20,425 nucleotides of DNA from CAYRVX01 sp964642165. GTDB lineage: Bacteria; Planctomycetota; Phycisphaerae; SM23-33. Below, piece by piece: positions 1-6,224 of the stretch (its first letter is position 1; each line of letters starts with the position of its first letter). The notes beneath the pieces are model-generated. The model searched no databases, had not been told where the DNA came from, and saw only the letters and a list, made by a program, of their open reading frames with translations. The DNA is taken from positions 1 to 20,425 of the forward strand of contig CAZXOC010000120.1 of assembly GCA_964642165.1 (NCBI GenBank), written 5' to 3'. Position numbers and translations under genes: made by a program.

Positions 1-36
1 GCCCATTCTACCAGGAGCCGCGACCCGGCCGTGCGC

Positions 37-447
37 TCAGCCCACCTGCACGATCACGTAGGCCCAGTTGAGCAGGACCAGCGCCGCCGCGGCAGCGAGC
101 GCCAGGAGCTTCTCCCGCCGCGCCATCTCGACCCGCACCGCCCGCGCGAGGAGCAGGCGAAGCGCCGCCAGCGCCGCCGCGGCCGCCAGGACCGTGAAGA
201 GCAGCGGGTTGAGCTTCCAGGCCGACAGCGGCTCGCCGCGAAGCACGCAGAACATGCCCCTCGCCGCGCCGCAGGTCGGGCAGGGCCAGCCGGTCAGCCG
301 CTTGAAGAGGCACAGCTCCACCCGCGGGCGCTGCCGCATCGCCCACCACGCGCCGGCGCCGACGAGGGCGAAGCCCGCCAGCAGCAGCCCGACGGCGGAC
401 AGCGGCCAGCCCGGAAGACGCGGGACCTTGACCAGGTGGACCTTCAT
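37..447 (-). CDS. DUF2752 membrane protein, copy B
   Basis: A 136-residue integral membrane protein of the DUF2752 type, whose function is unknown. It has three hydrophobic stretches (about residues 17-37, 81-100 and 115-134). A short cysteine-bearing segment, FKRLTGWPCPTCG, lies between the first two; Cys46, Cys56 and Cys59 are the candidate metal or redox residues. It ends in NWAYVI followed by VG. It is the same length as the DUF2752 protein at 1083-1493, aligns with it without gaps, and is about half identical (66 of 136 by hand count). The ATG at 447 is preceded by a purine-rich GAGGCGAG. It lies 20 bases after the DUF4190-like gene at 468-965, so the two are probably co-transcribed. The family call rests on the CPxCG and NW motifs; the function is not known. 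Confidence 0.8.
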   Translation of the reverse strand: MKVHLVKVPRLPGWPLSAVGLLLAGFALVGAGAWWAMRQRPRVELCLFKRLTGWPCPTCGAARGMFCVLRGEPLSAWKLNPLLFTVLAAAAALAALRLLLARAVRVEMARREKLLALAAAAALVLLNWAYVIVQVG

Positions 448-467
448 CTCGCCTCGCGCCCCGCGGG

Positions 468-965
468 TCATTCCGGCGGGGCCGGGATCGCCAGCTCCAG
501 CGGCTGGATCCCCGTCAGGATGAGGACCAGCACGGAGAGGAACAGCACGGCCGTGGCGACGATCAGGAACATGGCGACGCACTTGCCGCTTCGGGTGAGC
601 GTCCGGCCGGCGGGGTCCATCCGCCCGGCGGCCATCAGGCCCTGGTCGTGGGAGGCCATCGTCCAGGCCGCGAGGCCCAGTCCGACATACGCCGCCAGCA
701 GGAGCAGCCCGGCGAAGAACACGAGCTGTCCGAGCGGGGCCCGATAGTCCACGGCGCCGCTTCGCAGCAGCAGCCAGGCCAGAACGGCCAGGGCACACGA
801 CCCGGCGGCGGCGAGGGCGAGAAAGGCGATGGCCCTGCCCCGGTGCGGCAGGACGAAGTGCGCCGGCGCGGGCTCGTCCGGCCCGGCGGCATCCGGGTGT
901 CCCTTCCCCACCCCGAGGGCTCGCTGCTTCGTCATTCCGGTCCCGGCAGGCGACATGCTTGCCAT
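468..965 (-). CDS. DUF4190-like three-helix membrane protein
   Basis: A 165-residue membrane protein, probably a diverged DUF4190 relative. Three predicted helices lie at about residues 44-67, 78-103 and 128-151, after a polar, proline-rich N-terminal tail. It shares with the proteins at 1507-1992 and 2243-2575 a PHRG motif before the first helix, an AW-T-M helix end and the loop AGRMDPAG (residues 113-120). It has one more helix than those two, because an extra hydrophobic segment precedes the shared loop. The ATG at 965 is preceded by GAGAGGA at good spacing; ATG codons at residues 4 and 11 are possible alternatives. It is followed 20 bases later by the DUF2752 gene. The function is unknown. 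Membership of the family is my reading of the shared motifs. Confidence 0.72.
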   Translation of the reverse strand: MASMSPAGTGMTKQRALGVGKGHPDAAGPDEPAPAHFVLPHRGRAIAFLALAAAGSCALAVLAWLLLRSGAVDYRAPLGQLVFFAGLLLLAAYVGLGLAAWTMASHDQGLMAAGRMDPAGRTLTRSGKCVAMFLIVATAVLFLSVLVLILTGIQPLELAIPAPPE

Positions 966-1058
966 CGGTCCTCTCGCGTAGACACCGCCTTAAACGCTGC
1001 GCGGGGCCGCGGCGGCCGCCGCTCCTCCTCGCGGGCCCGCCGCCGGCCCTTCCCGGCA

Positions 1059-1076
1059 CCGAGCCACCGGGCTCGG
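1059..1076 (-). terminator. Stop-proximal GC hairpin after DUF2752 copy A
   Basis: A perfect 7-bp stem (CCGAGCC and GGCTCGG) with a 4-base loop, starting 6 bases beyond the stop codon of the gene at 1083-1493. No T-run follows, so it is not a classical intrinsic terminator. It could mark a transcript 3' end, protect the mRNA, or be a chance stem in GC-rich DNA. A 14-base palindrome, GCGGCGGCCGCCGC, lies further downstream at 1009-1022. Confidence 0.4.
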
Positions 1077-1082
1077 CGCCCG

Positions 1083-1493
1083 TTACCCGACGCAGGCGAT
1101 CACGTACGCCCAGTTCAGCAGGAACAGCCCCGCGACGACGACCCACGCCGCCTTCCGCTCGCGCCGGCTCAGCTCCACGTGGACGGTCCGCCCGAAGGTC
1201 AGACGGACCAGCAGCAGCACCCCGGCGGCCGCGAAAACGGTGAAGAGCAGTGGATTGTACGCCCAGGCCGTCGCGATCCGCCCCTCAAGCAGCTGGAGGG
1301 CCCCCCGGGTCAGCCCGCAACTCGGACAGGGGTATCCCGTGACCCGCTTGAACATGCACAGCGACATATGGGTCCCGGCTCGGCGGGCCAGCCATTCCGC
1401 CAGCGCCACCGCGCCGAGCCAGCCCAGAACGACAGCCATGGCCCAAGCGGGCCAGCCGGGCCAGCGACGAGCCTTCCGTAGCGTTACCTCCAT
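1083..1493 (-). CDS. DUF2752 membrane protein, copy A
   Basis: A 136-residue DUF2752-type membrane protein, paralogous and collinear with the one at 37-447. The cysteine segment FKRVTGYPCPSCGLTRG (residues 48-64) carries Cys56 and Cys59, with Cys46 just before. NPLLFTV (80-86) and the C-terminal NWAYVI are identical in both copies. Three hydrophobic segments are predicted, and a basic loop (VELSRRERK) lies before the last helix. The ATG at 1493 has GGGCGG just upstream and starts 13 bases after the stop of the GYF/DUF4190 gene, so the pair is almost certainly co-transcribed. Pairs of cysteines in CPxCG settings often bind metal; that is only a possibility here. No enzymatic domain is seen and no function is assigned. 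Confidence 0.82.
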   Translation of the reverse strand: MEVTLRKARRWPGWPAWAMAVVLGWLGAVALAEWLARRAGTHMSLCMFKRVTGYPCPSCGLTRGALQLLEGRIATAWAYNPLLFTVFAAAGVLLLVRLTFGRTVHVELSRRERKAAWVVVAGLFLLNWAYVIACVG

Positions 1494-1506
1494 GCCGCCC
1501 TTCGCG

Positions 1507-1992
1507 TCAGCGGCTCCCGAGGCCCGCCATTCCGCCGACGAGCAGGAACCACGCGATCGACCCGCAGCAGCCGATCAGGCCCAGGATCGTGGCGATCATG
1601 CCGCAGATGCGCCCGCCCTGCGTCATGCCCTCCCCGGTGGGATCCATGCGCCCGGCGCGGATGTCCCGCAGGTCGGCGTTGCCCATGGACCAGGCGAACG
1701 CGCCGCACGGCCAGCACACCACCAGCCCGACGATCCCCAGCGCAAGGACGGTCCCGCCGCGGTGCGGCCTGTGCACCCGGGGTGCAGGTGACGGCCGGGG
1801 CGGACCCAGCCCGACGCCGAGGGTGTGCTGGACGGACGACAGCGGCTGCCACCCAGGCATTCCGTCCGCCCACACCATGTCCGCCGGGCCGACGCGCCCG
1901 AGGCGAATCCACTCGCGGAACGTCTCGTCCGCGACCGGGCCGTATCGGACCCCACCGACTAGGCAGTACCATTGCTTGGCAGATTCCGACAT
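1507..1992 (-). CDS. GYF_2-DUF4190 membrane protein
   Basis: A 161-residue two-part protein. Residues 6-52 resemble the GYF_2 domain common in bacterial membrane proteins: WYCLVGGVRYGPV, then a W-I-R-x-GRV segment and a final MPGW-QPL. After a proline-rich linker (about 60-77) come PHRGG and two helices (80-104 and 127-155), separated by the loop AGRMDPTG (113-120). The second part matches the DUF4190-like neighbours. GYF domains usually bind proline-rich peptides, and the next gene upstream (2243-2575) has an APPPAQ-repeat tail that could be a partner; this is inference. The start was placed at ATG 1992 because the GYF domain begins directly after it. The ribosome binding site there is weak, and an ATG 13 codons upstream is possible. 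Confidence 0.8.
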   Translation of the reverse strand: MSESAKQWYCLVGGVRYGPVADETFREWIRLGRVGPADMVWADGMPGWQPLSSVQHTLGVGLGPPRPSPAPRVHRPHRGGTVLALGIVGLVVCWPCGAFAWSMGNADLRDIRAGRMDPTGEGMTQGGRICGMIATILGLIGCCGSIAWFLLVGGMAGLGSR

Positions 1993-2220
1993 CGAGCCCA
2001 CTCGTTTGCCAGCCGGGCCCGGCAGAGCCATCCCGCCTGTCCGCGGCGCACCCGTGCCGCCGCGGAGCGGGCCTCCCAGCCGCAACCCCCGGCGCGATCC
2101 GCGGGCGAAGCCGGTGCTCTCCGGGCCGTTCGACACGGCCGAACACCGACAGACGGGCACGGGAGTAAACCGGTCCCGGAGGCCGCCTGCCGCCGGCAAA
2201 CTGATCGGCCTCGGCGCCCG

Positions 2221-2236
2221 TCGCCCTACGAGGCGA
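2221..2236 (-). terminator. Short hairpin after the DUF4190 gene
   Basis: TCGCC and GGCGA form a 5-bp stem with a 6-base loop, about 6 bases beyond the stop of the gene at 2243-2575. There is no T-run. The stem is weak and may be chance. It sits at the start of the 250-base gap that separates this gene from the rest of the cassette. Apart from this stem and the weak ribosome-binding region of the next gene, I see nothing in that gap. Confidence 0.25.
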
Positions 2237-2242
2237 GGGTTC

Positions 2243-2575
2243 TCAGCCCTGGCTGGCGCCCCAGAGCATCATCCCGCCGCCGGCGATCAGCACGATGAGC
2301 TGGATGACGATGGCGATGATCCACAGGATCGTCGCGATCATGCCGAGGATCTTGCCGACCTTGGTCATGCCCTCGCCGGAGCGATCCATAACGCCGGCCT
2401 GCATCTCCTTCAGGTCCTTGCCGCCCATGGCCCAGGCGAGGATGCCGAAGATGATGCAGCACACGAAGCCGAGGATGCCGAAGACGAGGACCATGGTGCC
2501 GCGATGCGGCTTGGCGACGGCGGGTTGGGCCTGCGCCGGGGGCGGCGCCTGTGCGGGGGGCGGAGCTTGCGTCAT
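2243..2575 (-). CDS. DUF4190-type membrane protein with APPPAQ tail
   Basis: A 110-residue protein with a proline/alanine/glutamine-rich N-terminal tail (APPPAQ twice, residues 4-15), then PHRG and two predicted helices (about 26-50 and 74-101). Between them lies KDLKEMQAGVMDRSGEGM (residues 53-70), the loop signature shared with the two other DUF4190-like proteins here. The start at ATG 2575 is strongly supported by AAGGAG eight bases upstream. It is the first gene after the promoter at 2660-2688, so it may lead the whole cassette down to position 37, although a 250-base gap follows. The topology, with both ends near the membrane and a conserved loop, suggests a structural or partner-binding protein rather than an enzyme. 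The function is unknown. Confidence 0.8.
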   Translation of the reverse strand: MTQAPPPAQAPPPAQAQPAVAKPHRGTMVLVFGILGFVCCIIFGILAWAMGGKDLKEMQAGVMDRSGEGMTKVGKILGMIATILWIIAIVIQLIVLIAGGGMMLWGASQG

Positions 2576-2659
2576 GCCGATTCTCCTTGTGCTGATACGA
2601 ACGTACGTCACCGATCCAGGTTCGGGCAGCGAACGCGAGCAGGGCACGTCGCCCTGCGT

Positions 2660-2688
2660 ACACTAGGTAGCGCCCCGGCCGGTGTCAA
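2660..2688 (-). promoter_or_regulatory. Sigma-70-like promoter for the membrane cassette
   Basis: On the minus strand there is a perfect -35 TTGACA (2683-2688), a 17-base spacer and a -10-like TAGTGT (2660-2665, 3 of 6 matches). The predicted transcript would start near 2653, giving a leader of about 75 bases to the ATG at 2575. A perfect -35 with ideal spacing is noteworthy in DNA this GC-rich; the -10 is weak. Confidence 0.55.
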
Positions 2689-2864
2689 AACCTTTCGCCG
2701 CAGAAGCCCGCCAAAACTCGCCGCCGCAGCCCGGCGAGAGGCCGCCGGCGGGTCGCAGGTGACCCCCAAAGCCGAAGAGGCACGGGACATTCCGACTCGC
2801 CCTGATAGACGCCCCCGGCGGCGGGATTGTTCACCGCGAAGGCCATTGCCCCGCGGCGCAGGGC

Positions 2865-2881
2865 GGCCGCAATGGGCGGCC
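2865..2881 (-). terminator. Stop-proximal hairpin after ftsY
   Basis: GGCCGC and GCGGCC form a 6-bp stem around a 5-base loop, directly beyond the ftsY stop codon. There is no T-run. It has the same stem sequence and placement as the hairpin after the oxidoreductase gene (5083-5097). Confidence 0.4.
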
Positions 2882-2882
2882 C

Positions 2883-3800
2883 CTAGGCGAACAGGGCCTC
2901 GACGAAGCGCTCCGGGTCGAACGGCTCGACGTCCTCGTACGTCTCGCCGATGCCGATGAACTTCACCGGCAGGTTCACGTCGTTGCGGATGGCCACGACG
3001 ATGCCGCCCTTGGCCGTGCCGTCCAGCTTGGCCAGGAAGATGCCCGTCACGTCGATGGCCTCGGCGAAGGCCCTGGCCTGGTTGATGGCGTTCTGCCCCG
3101 TCGTGGCGTCGAGCACCAGCAGCACCTCGTGCGGGGCGCCCTCGATCTTGCGCGAGACGACGTCGCGGATCTTCGTCAGCTCGCGCATCAGGTGGTCCTG
3201 CGTGTGGAGCCGCCCGGCCGTGTCCACCAGCAGCACGTCCGCCCCGCGCGCCTTGGCGGCGTCGCAGGCGTCGAAGACCACCGCGCCGGGGTCCGTGCCG
3301 CTTCCCTTGACGATGTCGCAGCCGATGCGGTCGGCCCAGATGGTGAGCTGCTCGACGGCCGCGGCCCGGAACGTGTCCGCCGCGGCCAGGCAGACCTTCT
3401 TGCCGGCGACCTGGAACTGCCAGGCGAGCTTCGCCACCGACGTGGTCTTGCCGGACCCGTTGATCCCCGCCACCAGGACGACCGTCGGCGGCTCGGGGGC
3501 GAAGTGCACCGCCCGGTCGGACTCCGGCCAGTACTGCTTCAGCTCGCCCTTGAGGAACTCGATCACGTCGTCGCCGCGGTCGATCTGCCCTTGCTCGGCG
3601 GCGGCTTCGAGGTCTCCGCGGATCCGCGCCGCCGTGGCCACGCCGATGTCCGCCTGGATGAGCATCGCCTCCAGGTCGTCCATCACGCTCGCGTCGAGCG
3701 CCCGCCCGGTCAGGAGCGTCTTGAGCGAGTGGACGAATCGCTGCCGCGTCCGGCTCAGCCCGCGGCTGAGCTTCTCCAGTGCCTTGCGAAACAACGCCAT
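2883..3800 (-). CDS. ftsY: Signal recognition particle receptor FtsY
   Basis: FtsY is the membrane-associated GTPase that docks the signal recognition particle with its nascent chain at the Sec translocon. The 305-residue protein has a helical N domain (about 1-85) and a complete G domain: P-loop GINGSGKTT (112-120), DTFRAAA (142-148), DTAGR (193-197), an AKLDG motif for guanine specificity and a closing GIGE. It lacks the long acidic A domain of E. coli FtsY, as many bacterial FtsY proteins do, and starts with a short basic amphipathic stretch that could bind membrane. It ends in FDPERFVEALF, the typical FtsY C terminus. The ATG at 3800 is preceded by GGAAAG and, further out, AGGAG. It follows nusB after a 176-base gap on the same strand. 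Confidence 0.95.
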   Translation of the reverse strand: MALFRKALEKLSRGLSRTRQRFVHSLKTLLTGRALDASVMDDLEAMLIQADIGVATAARIRGDLEAAAEQGQIDRGDDVIEFLKGELKQYWPESDRAVHFAPEPPTVVLVAGINGSGKTTSVAKLAWQFQVAGKKVCLAAADTFRAAAVEQLTIWADRIGCDIVKGSGTDPGAVVFDACDAAKARGADVLLVDTAGRLHTQDHLMRELTKIRDVVSRKIEGAPHEVLLVLDATTGQNAINQARAFAEAIDVTGIFLAKLDGTAKGGIVVAIRNDVNLPVKFIGIGETYEDVEPFDPERFVEALFA

Positions 3801-3886
3801 CTTGTCTTTCCGTTCTCCTGGTTGCCGGGACCCGGGGATGCACAGGATAGAGGATGGAGCCGCTGCGGCGAAGGGCCGATTCCGAT

Positions 3887-3907
3887 CCCCGCCGGGAAAC
3901 CGCGGGG
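3887..3907 (-). other. Inverted repeat between nusB and ftsY
   Basis: CCCCGC and GCGGGG form a 6-bp stem with a 9-base loop, roughly in the middle of the 176-base nusB-ftsY gap. It may be a weak terminator or attenuator for the ribH-nusB transcript, or chance in GC-rich DNA. A second, smaller inverted repeat (GGCGATTCGCC, 3962-3972) lies just after the nusB stop codon. Confidence 0.25.
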
Positions 3908-3976
3908 CGGGAGGCGCCCGGTCGGCTCCTGCTGTTCCCGATCGGCCTCGTGCTGTCTCGTGGCGATTCGCCGGGT

Positions 3977-4450
3977 CTAGCCCGGGGACCCCACCTCGGG
4001 GGCGGGCAGGTCCTCGTCTGCCTTCTCTTCGGTGGCGGGGCGGGCCTGTTGGCGGACCTCCCTGGCGACGGCGTCGAGGATGCCGTTGATGAAGCGGGGG
4101 CTTTCTGCCGTCGAGAACTCCCGCGCGAGGCGGATGGCCTCGGTGATGAGGACCTTGGTCGGCACGCGGTCGAGGCGCAGTTCGTGGCTGCCCAGGCGGA
4201 GGATGTTGCGGTCGACCAGGGCGAGGCGGCGGAGCTCCCAGTGGCGCGCGTGGCGGGCGAGCAGGTCGTCGCAGGCCTCGCGGTCGGCGTAGGCCTCGTC
4301 GAGCAGCCCCCGGGCGGCGCGGAGCGTCTCGGGGGTCTCCCTGCTGTCGGCGATGAACTCGTGGACGAGCTCGGCGCCGGCGGGCCCCTGGGCGTCCAGG
4401 CAGCAGAGCCCCTGGAGGGCCAGGCGTCTTGCCCGGTGTCGGGAGTGCAC
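3977..4450 (-). CDS. nusB: Transcription antitermination factor NusB
   Basis: NusB binds boxA RNA together with NusE (S10) to promote antitermination, chiefly on rRNA operons. The 157-residue product has the usual all-helical NusB pattern: an N-terminal RRLALQGLCCLDAQ helix that would contact boxA, then RNILRLGSHELRL, VLITEAIRLAREF and the diagnostic SPRFINGILDAVAREV near the C terminus. A charged tail of about 25 residues extends beyond the family core. I chose GTG at 4450 as the start because the arginine-rich first helix begins there and no better in-frame start exists before the upstream stop region. It begins 14 bases after ribH ends, a common bacterial ribH-nusB arrangement. Confidence 0.9.
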   Translation of the reverse strand: MHSRHRARRLALQGLCCLDAQGPAGAELVHEFIADSRETPETLRAARGLLDEAYADREACDDLLARHARHWELRRLALVDRNILRLGSHELRLDRVPTKVLITEAIRLAREFSTAESPRFINGILDAVAREVRQQARPATEEKADEDLPAPEVGSPG

Positions 4451-4464
4451 GATGGGTCTCTGGG

Positions 4465-4944
4465 TCAGCTCTGCCCGCCAGGCAGTTGCCCGAGCAGGTT
4501 GACCATTTCGATGGCGGCGGCGGCGGCCTCGGCGCCCTTGTTTCCGGCCTTGGCGCCGGCGCGGTCGACGGCCTGCTCGACCGTCTCGCAGGTCAGGATG
4601 CCGAAGATGCACGGCACGCCGGTCTGGAGGGAGGCCTGGGCGACGCCCTTGGCGGCCTCGGCGGCGATGTACTGGTGATGGTCGGTCCCGCCCCGGATGA
4701 CGGCCCCGACGCACACGACCGCGGCGTACTGCCCGCTGGCCGCCATGCGCTTCGCCAACAGCGGGACCTCGAAGCTGCCGGGCGACCAGACCACGTCGAT
4801 CTGGTCGGCCGGCACGTGGTGCCGCTTCAGGGCGTCCAGCGCGCCGCCGAGCAGCTTGCTGGTGATGAACTCGTTGAACCGGCTGACCACGACGGCGAAC
4901 TTCGCATCCGGCGGGGCGACCAGCTTGCCCTCGTATGTCTTCAT
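4465..4944 (-). CDS. ribH: 6,7-dimethyl-8-ribityllumazine synthase
   Basis: Lumazine synthase joins 5-amino-6-ribitylamino-uracil with 3,4-dihydroxy-2-butanone 4-phosphate, the penultimate step of riboflavin synthesis. The 159 residues match the family length. Visible landmarks are SRFNEFI (21-27, with the stacking Phe23), SPGSFEVP (54-61), GAVIRGGTDHHQYI (80-93, with His89 aligning to the catalytic histidine), PCIFGILT (111-118) and Arg128, the likely phosphate contact. The ATG at 4944 has AGGAG nine bases upstream. It is the first gene of a ribH-nusB unit with its own promoter (5010-5039). Its butanone-phosphate substrate would be made by the ribBA product at 11764-12996, some 7 kb away on the other strand. 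Confidence 0.95.
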   Translation of the reverse strand: MKTYEGKLVAPPDAKFAVVVSRFNEFITSKLLGGALDALKRHHVPADQIDVVWSPGSFEVPLLAKRMAASGQYAAVVCVGAVIRGGTDHHQYIAAEAAKGVAQASLQTGVPCIFGILTCETVEQAVDRAGAKAGNKGAEAAAAAIEMVNLLGQLPGGQS

Positions 4945-5009
4945 GGATCGCTGCTCCTCTGCGGGGCGGCGCGCGGGGCCCCGCCCAAGGCCGCTGTGAT
5001 TCGTACCAG

Positions 5010-5039
5010 AGTATATGCCGACACGCCGCCGCCAGGCAA
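5010..5039 (-). promoter_or_regulatory. Promoter for ribH-nusB
   Basis: On the minus strand there is TTGCCT (5034-5039, 4 of 6 matches to -35), an 18-base spacer and TATACT (5010-5015, 5 of 6 matches to -10). The expected leader is about 60 bases, too short for an FMN riboswitch. It contains a 12-base palindrome, GCGGGGCCCCGC (4973-4984). Confidence 0.5.
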
Positions 5040-5082
5040 GGGCGTTGCACCCCGCCCGGGCCGGAGCGCCCCGCCGGCAGGG

Positions 5083-5097
5083 GGCCGCCAGGCGGCC
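5083..5097 (-). terminator. Stop-proximal hairpin after the oxidoreductase gene
   Basis: GGCCGC-CAG-GCGGCC (plus-strand reading) forms a 6-bp stem with a 3-base loop, two bases beyond the stop of the gene at 5099-6100. No T-run follows. The stem sequence is the same as that after ftsY. Confidence 0.42.
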
Positions 5098-5098
5098 T

Positions 5099-6100
5099 CT
5101 ACAGCTCCAGCACTTGCCCGCTGTCGGCGGCCTCGCGGGCCTGGAGTGCCACCTCCGTCGCGCGGAAGGACTCCCCCGGGGTGATCAGGGCGTCGCCCTC
5201 GCCGCGGATCCAGGCGACGAAGTCGCCAAAGACGTCGCGCCTCTCCGGCAGCTCGACGTCCTCCACGGACGTCGCCGTCGTCAGCTCCACCCGGGCCAGG
5301 TCCGGCGCGAGCTGCACGAGGCCCTCCGTGCCGGCGATCCGCAGGCGCTCGTCGCCCCAGCTTCGGCCGTCGGCGACGTCGTCGGACCACGGCCGCAGAT
5401 AGTCGAAGCTGATCAGCGCGTGTCCCCGGCCGACGAAGTCCAGCAGGATGCCCCCGGCGTCCTCCATGCCCGGGTGCGTGGGGTGGGCGGCGTTGGAGTG
5501 CATCGCCGCGACGCGGGCGTAGTCCTTGCCGGTGCAGTAGCTCACGAAGTCGATGGCGTGGATGGCCGACCAGGGGATCGACCCGCCGTAGGTGCCTCGC
5601 AGCTTGTAGTACTCGTCGCGCCGCGCGAAGGGGTAGGACTTCTGCCCGTAGGCCAGGACCGGCTCGCCGATGCGCCCGTCGGCCACCACCTGCCGCACCG
5701 CCTGGTAGGCGCCCTGCCCGCGCATGGCCAGCAGTGCGTTGATCCGCACGCCCGCCGCCGCGACGGCCCGGCGCAGGGCCGACAGGTCCTCGAGCGTCGT
5801 TGCCAGGGGCTTTTCGCTGACGACGTGGGCGCCGTGCTCGGCCGCGGCGATGGACGCCTCGGCGTTGCGGTACAGCGGCATGAACACGCCGACGACGTCG
5901 GGGGCGACCTCGTCCAGCATCCGCCGGTAGTCGTCGTAGACGGGCAGGTCGGCGGGCGCGGCGGCGTGGCGGCCGACGAACCCCAGCGCGTCGTCGGCGC
6001 CCCACCGCGCCGCGGCGAGGAGCCTCACGTCGCGCAGGGCCTCCAGGGCGTTCAGCACGTACCCCACGTGCCCGTACGATCCGATGATGGCCAGTTTCAT
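5099..6100 (-). CDS. Gfo/Idh/MocA-family oxidoreductase (cytosolic)
   Basis: A 333-residue NAD(P)-dependent oxidoreductase of the Gfo/Idh/MocA family, which oxidises or reduces sugars, inositols and related polyols. The N-terminal Rossmann fold is seen as MKLAIIGSYGHVGYVL (residues 1-16). The family EKP motif lies at residues 96-98 (SEKPLATT), where the lysine is normally catalytic. The C-terminal alpha/beta domain includes SIPWSAIHAIDFVSY, whose histidine and aspartate sit where the family's catalytic His lies. No signal peptide is seen, so it should be cytosolic. The ATG at 6100 has GGAG eight bases upstream. It is divergently transcribed from the URO-D-like gene, with 124 bases between them. 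The substrate cannot be read from the sequence. Confidence 0.87.
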   Translation of the reverse strand: MKLAIIGSYGHVGYVLNALEALRDVRLLAAARWGADDALGFVGRHAAAPADLPVYDDYRRMLDEVAPDVVGVFMPLYRNAEASIAAAEHGAHVVSEKPLATTLEDLSALRRAVAAAGVRINALLAMRGQGAYQAVRQVVADGRIGEPVLAYGQKSYPFARRDEYYKLRGTYGGSIPWSAIHAIDFVSYCTGKDYARVAAMHSNAAHPTHPGMEDAGGILLDFVGRGHALISFDYLRPWSDDVADGRSWGDERLRIAGTEGLVQLAPDLARVELTTATSVEDVELPERRDVFGDFVAWIRGEGDALITPGESFRATEVALQAREAADSGQVLEL

Positions 6101-6191
6101 GCGGTTGCTCCGGCGCGAGGCATCCGTTTCGGGCCTGCCGGCATCCGGCGGGGAGCGGCCCGGTCCACTGGCGTGCCGACGGCCGCCGGGG

Positions 6192-6222
6192 TATGTATAA
6201 GGCACCGAGCGGTGAGGGTAAA
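6192..6222. promoter_or_regulatory. Divergent promoter element
   Basis: An AT-rich patch, TATGTATAAG, in the intergenic region between the oxidoreductase and URO-D-like genes. On the minus strand, TTTACC (6217-6222), a 17-base spacer and TATACA (6194-6199) form a plausible promoter for the oxidoreductase. On the plus strand, TATAAG (6196-6201, 5 of 6 matches) could serve the URO-D-like gene, with a leader of about 17 bases that includes the GAGGG ribosome binding site; its -35 is poor. Confidence 0.4.
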
Positions 6223-6224
6223 GC

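Larger units (their letters stand above)
2576..2882. other. Intergenic region with promoter and leader
   Basis: About 307 bases between ftsY and the membrane-protein cassette. It holds the stop-proximal hairpin of ftsY (2865-2881), a promoter pointing to the cassette (2660-2688), and a small leader hairpin, AGGGC/GCCCT (2641-2655). No convincing coding sequence or RNA gene was seen in the remaining 170 or so bases (2689-2864). Confidence 0.6.

Noticed and set aside
2608..3843. Long frame overlapping ftsY
   Set aside because: Its translation is arginine/glycine-rich noise; the ftsY frame shows all the GTPase motifs.
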